Source: Hypomesus transpacificus (lineage: Eukaryota > Chordata > Actinopteri > Osmeriformes > Osmeridae). From it: a stretch of DNA of 64,000 nucleotides. The stretch is from NCBI RefSeq assembly GCF_021917145.1, contig NC_061072.1, forward strand, positions 14,052,742 to 14,116,741, given 5' to 3'. A program made the position numbers and the translations under genes. Of the stretch, positions 24,500-35,905 are shown piece after piece. The notes beneath the pieces are model-generated. The model worked only from the letters and a program-made list of their open reading frames with translations. It made no database searches and was not told where the DNA came from. The stretch's first letter is position 1, and each line of letters starts with the position of its first letter.

Positions 24500-26310
24500 G
24501 CTTTACAATGAAGCTGTTTGTCAATCGGTCTAGGCTTAAAGGCTTAAGAAATATTAAGTATTCAGGGTTAGGGTACTACTTTGTCCATAACAGTCTAAAA
24601 ATGTGTGTGATGGAGAGTCTTAAGTAGGTATATCATGTATGTAGGAGTAAATAGTACTTCTTTTGTCTCAAAGAATTTAGAAAAAATGTCATTTAATACA
24701 AATGATTTATATTTTCCAGCCCCCACCTCAGTTCATTCACAAGGACAATTGTCGGACACACTAAGATATAGGGACTGTCCAACAAAATTAAACTAAAGCT
24801 GTGGTTATTTTGGGCACCAGAGCCTCATCTCGTCTGCATCAACACATCCCCAAAGATGGGATAAAGACAATCCCATTTGGCCAAAGCCCTGCTCCCTCAA
24901 TATGAATAACATGGTATTAATACTACTGGCAACACTTTCCAAATTCTTCCCAAGTGATGAAAATATCACACTTTAATCAGACTGTTCATAAGGGCAAAGG
25001 AGGGTGCCAGTGATGTGAACTCACTGACCCTCAACATCTAAACAAGGCCCAGATTCTAGGCCAGACACTTGAATGAGGTGTCTTTGGGCTGAAGGCTGGT
25101 ATGAGATGCACAGTCACTGTAAACTATTACAGCAGGGGGACAACCATGGTTCATTATACAATTTCAATAACACACATTTTTTTACCTAAAGGTTGCGATA
25201 CTATGCTTTGAATTCCTTTGATGCATGGAAGTCAAATCAATTTGCCACGGCCTAAAAGCGTTCTCTGTTTTGGTTACCAAATATAACTCAATCACAAATG
25301 AAACTAATAGATCGGCACTCACTTTTTCAAATAAACACAAACACAATTGACCTTGCATGTCTGATCTCTGAACTAAGCCTTCTAAATGGGATTAGACTGA
25401 CATTTTACACAGGGGATTCCTGGGTGATGGGAAAGTGTGGGTGTGTCGCCATCACCAGCCCTGGTGCTAAGTAGACTAACTGAATAAGCTTGTGGCATTT
25501 TTTCCCTCTTGGTACCATGTGCTGTTGTCTTTTTATTATGCTAGGCTGAAACAAAGGGTGTGTGCGCATGTGAGTGTATGTGTGTGTACGCATGCATGTA
25601 TGTGAGTGTACATATTTGTGTGTGGATGTCTGTATGTATTTCTGTGAGTGTGTGTGTGCATGTGTTTGTGTGTGCGTGTGCGTGTGTGTTTGTGTCTTTA
25701 GATGATGACTCATTATGTGGATTAATTGACATGTCAACTGTAGCACCATTAAGATACGATATGAAAAGAACATGTATTGACTCACACTAAGAAAGTCTCC
25801 TTCCACCAATTACAACAGCTCTATATGACATCAATCTATTGCTGCCTGTCCACCTCCTTTTAGCAAAACACTAAACAAAATGTCTGCCTTACAGTTGACT
25901 TTAATAAACCTGCAGTACACTGTCATTTGAAAGGCCTATTTTATGATGAGGAGATAGCAGAAGATGTAAAAGAAGTGGGAGAGAGGCCAGGAAGCATTTG
26001 TGTGGGTGGCCATTAGTAGGTTTCCTGGTTGAGGAAGCCCTCTCGATGATGAAATCAAAGCCTTGGGCCAGGGAAAGTGGACAGCCCTAATGCTATCAGG
26101 TGGTTCCACAGCCCAAAAAGGGGATCGCTATCTCATCCCATGAAGAGAAAGAGAGGGAAAGACAGAGGGAGAGTGTGTGCATGTTCTTGTGTGTAAGAGA
26201 AAGAGAGAGATTAATACCCTGATTGCCTTGAAGCAGGGAGACCATAACACACATTGTTCCTTCTCGGTAGAAACACAGACCAAAAAGGTACATGCCCACA
26301 TAATGACAAC
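24500..26310. other. Intergenic region between tcap and pnmt
   Basis: No exon is recognised. A degenerate GT-rich microsatellite lies at about 25555-25695. The 3' part should hold the pnmt promoter, but no convincing glucocorticoid or Egr-1 site was identified by eye. Confidence 0.5.
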
Positions 26311-26321
26311 CCCCCCCACCC

Positions 26322-26359
26322 CCTCTCTCTCTCTCTCTCTTTCCCTTTCTCTCTCTCTT

Positions 26360-26437
<78 letters not shown>
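26322..26437. repeat. (CT)n tract upstream of pnmt
   Basis: About 115 bases of CT dinucleotides with TTTCC interruptions, 140 bases before the pnmt ATG and so probably in the promoter or 5' UTR. It follows a C-rich run at 26310-26323. Confidence 0.93.
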
Positions 26438-26439
<2 letters not shown>

Positions 26440-26575
26440 TCTGATACACACACACACAAGTATAAATTCTGAGTTCAACAGCACCAAAAAGACAGAAGCA
26501 CACTCACCTGGTGACCTACTGACTGGAGACTACAGATATCCCAAACAAAAAAGAACCAGCCGGAGAAAGAGAAGG

Positions 26576-27834
26576 ATGGACAAGGAGAAAGAGGGAGAAG
26601 AAGGTGTGGCAGCCATGGCAGTTCTCTACCAAGGGTTTGATCCCGCTGCGTATCTTCAGTATAACTACACATCACCTCGGGCAGACTTTGAGCGACCAGA
26701 CAGCATCGTTCCATGGAAACTAGGATGTCTACACAGAGCCTTCACTGAAGGTAGGGAGATGTATGTGCTTGATGTGAATGGAAATCAAGCATGATTTGAT
26801 TATGGAGGAAGAAAATGACAACGTAACATGCTTTTCGTGTGCACGTGTGTGAGTAGTGACCTAGTTCTGTGTGAATTCATATTCTCTCTTCTGTGTTCCA
26901 ATCTTAGTTACTTACACTTCTTTGCCATCATGTATTTTTATCTCTCACCTCCCTCTCTTTCCTGCTCTGTCTCCTTCTTACATCTTGCTCTTTTTCCTTC
27001 GCAACCTCTCCTTCTCGTCTCCCTCCCCACTCTTACTCCAGGCGATGTGAGTGGCGAGGTGTTGCTGGACGTAGGTTCAGGCCCCACCATCTACCAGGTG
27101 CTGAGTGGCTGTGAAGTGTTCAGCAAGGTCCTCCTCACAGACTTCCTGGAGGTGAACCGGCAGGAGCTGCGACGCTGGCTGCACAACGAAGAAGGCTTCA
27201 GCCTGGACTGGACCCCGTACCTGCAGCACGTCTGCAAGCTGGAGGGTCGGAGGTGGGTGAGGGGACGGGGGGCTGGACTTCTGTGTGTGTGCCTGAAGGC
27301 AAACGTCACAGAGACAGGCAATCAGATATGTATGAGGAGCTGTATCTGTAGGCTCCATCAAATGATGTCATCGTTTTGCTCTCTAGCCCCTCGGCATGGA
27401 TGGAGAAGGCTGCCCGTCTGCGCACCGTCGTCTCAGACGTCCTTCACATCGACGTGCACCGGCCCTGGCCCCTCTCCCTGGACGCCCTCCCCGCCTTGCC
27501 CCCCTCCGGGGCCGACTGCCTGGTGTCCTGCTTCTGCCTGGAGAGTGTCAGCCCCAACCTGGCCTTCTTCACCCAGGCTCTGGGCCACATCGGGGGGCTG
27601 CTCCGACCCGGAGGCCACCTCCTCCTGATTGGGGCCCTGGGGGAGAGCTATTACCTGGGGGGACCAGGGGTGAGGATCCCTGTGGTGCCCCTGGATGAAG
27701 CCCAAGTGTGTGCCAGCCTTACAGCCAGTGGGTACACCTTGGTGAGGCTGGAGGTGTACACGCTGCCTCCGGATATGAGGGTCGGGGTGGATGATGTATC
27801 AGGTGTGTTCTTTGCAAAGGCGAGGAAGGACTAA
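26576..27834 (+). CDS. pnmt: Phenylethanolamine N-methyltransferase
   Basis: Exons 26576-26750, 27042-27252 and 27387-27834 join in phase to 277 residues (human 282, also three exons). The enzyme transfers methyl from S-adenosylmethionine to noradrenaline to make adrenaline in the cytosol of chromaffin cells and some neurons. Visible: LQYNYTSPR and PWKLGCL near the N-terminus, the SAM-binding LLDVGSGPTIYQVLS motif, TDFLEVNRQEL, the catalytic-pocket segments CLESVSP, LLIGALGESYYLGG and GVDDVSGVFFA. These keep the equivalents of human Glu185, Glu219, Tyr222 and Asp267. The start chosen (MDKEKEGEEG) is the first Met after the low-complexity CT tract; a second Met (MAVLYQGFDP) 13 codons later is possible. 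It is convergent with gnptg. Confidence 0.95.
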
Positions 27835-28763
27835 TTGGGGGTAAAAAAAGAGAGGGAGAAAGCGAGGGATAGTGAGGAAGAGATTGAAAGGTAGAAGTGA
27901 GGGTGTTTTGGTTATGAGGGGTAAGTGGGATGCAGGGAGGTTGGTGGGTTTGATAGGTGACAGAGTGAGAAACCAAAGCAAAAAAAGAGAACTATCAGCA
28001 TTCCTTATATTCAAGGTAACCTATTAACATTGTGTAAAAAAAAAAAAACGACTTATTCAAGTAGCATTTGAAAAGATCTGTGCTTGACTAGGCTTGCCTA
28101 CAGCAATAGTCAAGTGTCTCTAAAAGAGCAAACCCTGTACATCTTTCACTCTGCCCAGGTAATGACAGTTTTTCAAATACACTACTTTGTACTACTTAAG
28201 AAGGAAGAATACTATGTATTATACTGCCCTCTGCTGTTTAGAGATACATATTGCAGCATATACCCAAAAATTCACAGACATTCAAATTCAAGTCTCCGTT
28301 AGCTTAAAATGTTATGGTATAAACAGTCTGGTGCTGTGGGTCTTTTTGCACAACAGAATCACAAAAGGGCTCTTTGTTTCTAAATGAATTGTAGATCCAT
28401 TTTATAATAAATGAAAGTTGTACAGTTCATTGTACTTATAGCATATTGGATCCATATAATTGGCCAAGCAGCAGTTAATGACTCATTACTCAAGTGTTTA
28501 ATTACATCGTTTTCATTTGACAAATAATTTCATACATGAAAAGTAAAGGGAACTTCAATGTAAGAGAGTGTCGTTGCATCATGTCCTCCTTCAGCTGTTT
28601 TGATTGGATCCGTATGTGCATAACCCTTACTAATGGACACACAGTCATACTTTTTCCGTGTGTCTTAGAGTTAGGTCAATAAAGCCTAATGTTTCATTTG
28701 AACAGCAATGGTCTTGAATCATCATTGTTAATGTCAGTTGGATTTCCACTGGAGACACATGAC
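27835..28763. other. pnmt 3' UTR and the junction with the gnptg 3' end
   Basis: No additional gene is seen. The plus strand carries AATAAA at 28406-28411 and another near 28677. The minus strand carries ATTAAA at 28497-28502, which could end a long gnptg transcript, so the two 3' ends may overlap. Confidence 0.6.
28406..28411 (+). terminator. Candidate polyadenylation signal of pnmt
   Basis: AATAAA about 570 bases after the pnmt stop codon. Confidence 0.5.
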
Positions 28764-29163
28764 CTATTGTAGTCTGTCAGAGCTATCCATCTCTCGTTTG
28801 TGGCGCTCCTTGCCAGTCCCCTCGAGGCGGTGCTTGGTGGTGTCGTAGACCCCACGTCTGGCTGGTTTGTTCACCCTGCCACAGATCTCAGTGTCCAGAT
28901 GGTTAAGAGCAAAGCGCCTGTTGCAGACCTCACAAGGCAAAAGGCTGGAGTCAATGGGACCGGTTGGCTGGTGGACTCTAGGACCGACCTGTATTTTAGG
29001 CATCAGACTTCGGTACTTGAGTCACCTGACAGCTACAAGATTTCCCCCCCCCCCCCCTGTTATGGATGTAGTGTACCATTCCTTCAAACCACATCTGTGA
29101 TGAGGCCAATGTCTCCTCTAAGATGGTCCCCAACAGCCTTACTCACTGGATCCTTCACATCAT
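28764..29163 (-). CDS. C2HC zinc-finger exon(s): alternative C-terminus of gnptg or a separate small gene
   Basis: The exon 28764-28988 (acceptor AAATACAG) is open to a TAG stop and encodes 75 residues with LLPCEVCNRRF, a later His and Cys (C-x2-C-x7-H-x5-C), and then a basic stretch leading to VYDTTKHRLEGT. LLPC-x2-C-x-R-x-F, and the run K..R...YD[ST][ST]-x2-R-x2-GT, resemble the ZC2HC1-family N-terminal finger (human ZC2HC1A LLPCKICGRTF and KTFDSSRQRAEGT). The His-Cys spacing is longer than in that family. A 17-nt microexon (29147-29163) with good splice signals lies upstream. An internal donor in the last gnptg exon (CAAACACAG|GTGAAC, 29304/29305) allows gnptg, microexon and finger exon to join in phase, giving a 354-residue form. 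It could instead be an independent 79-residue ORF starting at about 29003. Confidence 0.5.
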
Positions 29164-29254
29164 CTGAATTACACAGAGACACAGTGGGGGAGAAAAACAT
29201 GCTTGCATTACACAGTCTAGGGTAGTGGCAACATTTCATGTTGAGACCGTTTGA

Positions 29255-31093
<1,839 letters not shown>

Positions 31094-31466
31094 GGTTGAC
31101 TATTTTGAGTCGATAAATGTTCTTTCACTCCAACAGAATATCCAGCTGCTGTTAGTTCCTACAAATACAAAACACGTGATCAGGTCAGCTGATCAAAATA
31201 CGCAAACTGCGCCTGCGTCTCTTGTGTGCGCCACATGAATGCATGGCTGACATTTCAGTGTATTAATATTGCGTTTACTAAGATGTTGTCTAAGAAAGAT
31301 CAGCAATCGTTTTACAAATCATGTCATAGTCCATCGGAATTTGGTGAAGGATATGCGTTCTTGGTAGCCACTAACTAAGTGAATTTGCTGGAAGTTTTCT
31401 CACTAGTCTGAGATAGTTCGCCAGTAAGTCTGACCTAGCTAGCTACATTGTAAATAGTTTATTGTC
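31094..31466. promoter_or_regulatory. Bidirectional promoter shared by gnptg and tsr3
   Basis: Only 373 bases separate the two divergent start codons, so both promoters must lie here. No TATA box is evident for either gene. GNPTG and TSR3 are also head to head in human, which suggests a conserved shared promoter. Confidence 0.8.
31173..31178. promoter_or_regulatory. CACGTG E-box (CLEAR-like) near gnptg
   Basis: On the gnptg strand the site reads GATCACGTGTT, containing TCACGTG of the CLEAR consensus GTCACGTGAC bound by TFEB/TFE3. It is 80 bases upstream of the gnptg ATG. A second E-box, CAGCTG, lies at 31186-31191. Confidence 0.4.
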
Positions 31467-34400
31467 ATGGGACGAAAGAAGCAGGGTAAATTTGAGCGTT
31501 CTGACAATAAAGGGAAAGATAAAAGACACAAGATGAAAGGGAAATCCCTTGAAACTTTCACAGAAGAAATGCATGGCGCATTACAAGGTAAAAACACAAA
31601 GCAACAGAGGCATTACTTTCTGTTTCTGAAGACTAGTCCAGTATTTTGTGAGAGGCAGCTAAATCTTTTTTTGCGTTTTGGACGTCCATATGGACGTCCA
31701 TAGACTGACGGCGATGGCTGCTGATCTTTGCATGGATGGACGGACGGCGATGCTGTTCAGAGTGCCGTCCATAGAGGGAGCAGATATTTTGGACGGCGTC
31801 ATAGCCGTCCATATGGACGGCGATGCTGTTCAGAGTGCCGTCCATAGAGGGAGCAGATATTTTGGACGGCGATGGATTAGCAGGGACGTCCCTCGTGCCG
31901 TCCATAGAGGGAGCAGATATTTTGGACGGCGTCATAGCCGCCCATATGGACGGCGATGCTGTTCAGAGTGCCGTCCATAGAGGGAGCATATATTTTGGAC
32001 GGCGATGGATTGAATGTTTAGCAGGCTGTTGAGCTAACAGAACTGCCGAAGGCTACCATAGCATGTAGCTAGCTACATTAACTTTGGATGACTCAATCTT
32101 TTGTCAAGTTAATTTGTATGAATTGCATGTTAGTGCAATATTTACGCCTTTATTCTGTTTTTTTTACATAATCAGCAGTATGATCTCATGACAATATAGA
32201 CTTGAAAAACAATATGTTATGGTTTGGGTTTGCCTATAGGCTACATTTATTTTAATTATTTCGAGAATTGTTAATAAAGACTCATTTAAAAGGTTAACAT
32301 TTGGAGTGTTAGGCCCATAGGCTATTACGTTTTGCATTTGTCTCCGCTCAAAGTGGTTCGTGCGCAACATTGGAGCTACTGACTGGTGGCTCCAAATCCA
32401 CCCATAAAACACTTTAAACTGACGGCTTAAAAGACCTAAAGGGCAATGTATTTCATAGGGTCATAACACAATGTTAAAATCTTAATTGAGTCTTTATTAA
32501 CAATTCTCGAAATAATTAAAATATATGTAGCCTATATCTAGGCAAACCCTAACCATAACATATTGTTTTTCAAGTCTGTATTGTCATGAGATTATATTGT
32601 TGATTGGCCTACTTTTGTATGTTAAAAATAAAATAAAGGCGTAAATATATAGCCTTCACTTAAATGCAATTAATACAAAATAACGTGACAAAACTTATTG
32701 AGTCATCCACGGTTGCTGTAGCTACATTCATGGTAGCCTTTGACGGCTTTGGTTTGGCTCAACACATCGTATTGTGTTTTGCATTGGTCTCCGCTCCAAG
32801 CGAGTGTTTGTTGTTTTGCGTTTGTCTCCGTGCGCAAAGTTCGTGCGCAAGATTGGAGCTACTGACTGGTGGCTTCAAATCCACCCATAAAACACTTTAA
32901 ACTGACGGTTTAAAAGACCTAAATGGCAATGTATTTCATAGGGTCATAACACAATGTTAACCTTTTAAATGAGTCTTTATTAACAATTCTCGAAATAATT
33001 AAAATAAATGTAGCCTATAGGCAAACCCAAACCATAACATATTGTTTTTCAAGTCTATATTGTCATGAGATCATACTGCTGATTATGTAAAAAAAACAGA
33101 ATAAAGGCGTAAATATTGCACTAACATGCAATTCATACAAATTAACTTGACAAAAGATAGAGTCATCCAAAGTTAATGTAGCTAGCTACATGCTATGGTA
33201 GCCTTCGGCAGTTCTGTTAGCTCAACAGCCTGCTAAACATTCAATCCATCGCCGTCCAAAATATATGCTCCCTCTATGGACGGTACTCTGAACAGCATCG
33301 CCGTCCATATGGACGGCTATGATGCCGTCCAAAATATCTGCTCCCTCTATGGACGGCACGAGGGACGTCCCTGCTAATCCATCGCCGTCCAAAATATCTG
33401 CTCCCTCTATGGACGGCACTCTGAACAGCATCGCCGTCCATATGGACGGCTATGACGCCGTCCAAAATATCTGCTCCCTCTATGGACGGCACTCTGAACA
33501 GCATCGCCGTCCATATGGACGGCTATGACGCCGTCCAAAATATCTGCTCCCTCTATGGACGGCACTCTGAACAGCATCGCCGTCCGTCCATCCATGCAAA
33601 GATCAGCAGCCATCGCCGTCAGTCTATGGACGTCCATATGGACGTCCAAAACGCAAAAAAAGATTTAGCTCCTACTGTATTTTGTAGGAATATCAGAGGC
33701 ACGTCCAATTAACTGAACGAAAATGATGTTGTCCTTCCACTGTAATCATTATCCTTTTTCTTCTTCAGCCACATTGCACCCAGAGGAAGGAGAGGAAGCT
33801 GCCCAGGTTAAATTGCCCTGTCCGCTGGCTATGTGGGAGCTTGGCCACTGTGACCCCAAGCGCTGTACTGGCAGGAAGCTAGTCCGTAAAGGCTTTGTGC
33901 GTAACCTTCGTCTTAACCAGAGGTTCAATGGCCTCATATTGAGCCCCATGGGCACAAAATATGTCACACCAGCAGACCGGTGAGTGTTGAGTTGCATGGT
34001 AAAGGTAATGGTATTAGTCGGGAAACGTTAATGGAGCTGGCAAAATCTTTATTGGGGACTGTATCACTAACTCACATGGCTGAATGTGTCTTCATATGTG
34101 TTGTTATCAGAGAGATTGTGGCTCAGAGTGGACTGGCAGTCATTGATTGCTCCTGGGCTAAGCTTGATGAGACTCCCTTCAGTAAGATGACAGGGAGTCA
34201 TCCCCGCTTGCTGCCTTTCCTGGTGGCAGCAAACCCAGTCAACTATGGCAAGCCTTGCAAGTTATCTTGTGTTGAGGCTTTTGCTGCCACGTTCTGCATT
34301 GTGGGTAAGGCTAGATCTGATCCACAGGTGACTTGTAACCAATACTACATCAGTCGAAACACCATGACACCATTAAAGATGCCACTAGAAGTATTTATAT

Positions 34401-35182
34401 GGGATTTTTAAGATTCTGGTTCTTAGTTTGGTCTATTATGATTGGTCATGTCTCTATTGTAGGCTTTCAGGACCTGGCTGTAATCCTACTGAGAAAATTT
34501 AAGTGGGGTACAGTATTCCTGGACCTGAACAAAACACTGCTGGAGCGCTATGCAGCCTGTCAGTCAGAAGACGAGCTACTGGCTGCTGAGAAAGAGTACA
34601 TCAACAAACAACCAGAAGAGGAGGAGTTTGGTTAGATACTATAAGCATTAACTTCAACAACAACAAAATGTGCCCTTGGAGGGCAATTGTTTTTTGCTGC
34701 AAGACAGAGATAAATTGATATAAATACACGACTATAAAATACAAGATGGCCATTTTAGGAGATAGAATATTAGTAGATTACTTATTTAATGTTTGATCTC
34801 CTTTTTCCTCAAGACTTACAGCTTTGGAACATTTTGTTATTTAAACTATACTAAAATTTCCCTTGGGTCACAACATGTTGTTTTTGCAGATCCCTTCGAT
34901 GTTGACTCAGGGAGGGAGTGCATGAACCTCAACAGACCTCAGTGGTGAGACATCTATTTCAAGTGGTTTGCTTGTTAACATATCCATTGGACGTTTGCAT
35001 TTATGTTGCAGGAGTTAATTTAACAACAGTTTTTGTCTGTCATGCAGTTCTAAAGATTGCCTTGTATTGATTGTTTTCTGTGATTTAGTGTTGCTGAGGA
35101 AGATGATTCAAGCAGTGACGAAGCTAGGGTGTCAGAAGATGATGATGACGATGATGAAGAACTAAAGGAACACAGAAAGTGA
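31467..35182 (+). CDS. tsr3: 18S rRNA aminocarboxypropyltransferase
   Basis: Exons 31467-31587, 33769-33979, 34111-34304, 34463-34630, 34890-34944 and 35089-35182 join in phase to 280 residues (human 312). TSR3 transfers the acp group from S-adenosylmethionine to the hypermodified m1acp3-pseudouridine of 18S rRNA in late cytoplasmic 40S maturation. Visible: a basic N-terminus, [50 protein letters not shown], the highly conserved [15 protein letters not shown] and [23 protein letters not shown], and [10 protein letters not shown], followed by an acidic tail ending KEHRK. Intron 1 (2181 bases) is almost entirely a foldback transposon; without it the intron would be about 145 bases. Confidence 0.96.
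31650..33676. mobile_element. Foldback DNA transposon (non-autonomous, MULE/FB-like) in tsr3 intron 1
   Basis: A 2027-base element flanked by 9-base direct repeats GTATTTTGT (31641-31649 and 33677-33685). Its two ends are inverted: AGCTAAATCTTTTTTTGCG at the left matches the reverse complement of the right end. Both arms, about 650 bases, carry a GC-rich tandem array of units with GCCGTCCATAGAGGG and GATATTTTGGACGGCG, spaced alternately about 73 and 60 bases; there are four units on the left and five on the right. An AT-rich inner arm follows (for example ATTGTTAATAAAGACTC against its complement). The centre holds a further copy of the inner-arm sequence (32330-32620 compared with 32770-33100). 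No transposase frame is seen. Nine-base duplications and tandem-repeat arms recall Drosophila FB elements of the Mutator group. Confidence 0.88.
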
Positions 35183-35237
35183 CCCTCAGGATTTGTTCAA
35201 ACCACTGATTTGTATGAAGTAAACTTCAATGATTTAC

Positions 35238-35243
35238 AATAAA
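35238..35243 (+). terminator. Polyadenylation signal of tsr3
   Basis: AATAAA overlapping a second AATAAA, about 55 bases after the tsr3 stop; a very short 3' UTR. Confidence 0.65.
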
Positions 35244-35259
35244 ATAAATTCACTTATCT

Positions 35260-35905
35260 AATCATGTCAACAGAAATGGGAGGAATTGTGTAAATCATGG
35301 TATGATGTTTATTTCCAATTTGTAAATAAATGCTCATCAATAGCTAAACGTTCATTATAAACACATTATTTTGATTATTTATATAGTAGATTATGGGATT
35401 CTAGTTCCCGTAGTTCCAACTGGGGTGTCAAATCCTGGTTTCGCGAAAACTTTAGAATACTAATAAGAAGGGAGATTTATTGAGCGTCCGAGTCTCAACA
35501 GAGATATCGTCTAAATATGGTAACCTAGGACATATCACACATGATAAGAACAGTTATAAACCGTTGCTGCGAGACGTCCAAGGCGATGATTTTCCAAAAA
35601 ATCATAGACGCTTTTTTGTAAGGCAATTTCAGATTGGTAAACTATTAGCGTTAGGGCAGTCATTCCTAACAATAAAATTGCATTATAAATATTAAAGTAG
35701 TTATTATTCTGACCTTTCATTAAGTTTGGCAAAAAAGGAAAAGAAAAAAAAGCGAGGGGGCGGATACAGGGAAGTATCCTCTCCTGTCTTTGCGGTAACA
35801 TTGTTGTGGAACGACGTCACAGCTGGAAAATGAAGGCGGCGAGGCAGCCATTACTGGAGGTTCTGTAATTATTTTATTCCAAATAAATACTCGCGGAAAA
35901 CTTCC
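35260..35905 (+). promoter_or_regulatory. pdpk1 promoter and 5' UTR region
   Basis: The 3' part of the tsr3-pdpk1 gap has several CpGs, a CRE-like GACGTCAC at 35813-35820 and a GAAGGCGGCGAGG stretch just before the pdpk1 ATG. No TATA box is seen. The transcription start is not resolvable. Confidence 0.45.

Noticed and set aside
26177-26575. Extension of the pnmt first exon upstream through the CT tract
   Set aside because: The frame is open only because of the (CT)n repeat; its Ser-Leu runs have no homologue, and the ATG at 26576 gives the family length.
31678-33712. Open frames with repeated [12 protein letters not shown] and its inverted copies; also considered as a CRISPR-like array
   Set aside because: They are frames through the foldback element's tandem units; the spacers are themselves repeats and the host is a vertebrate.
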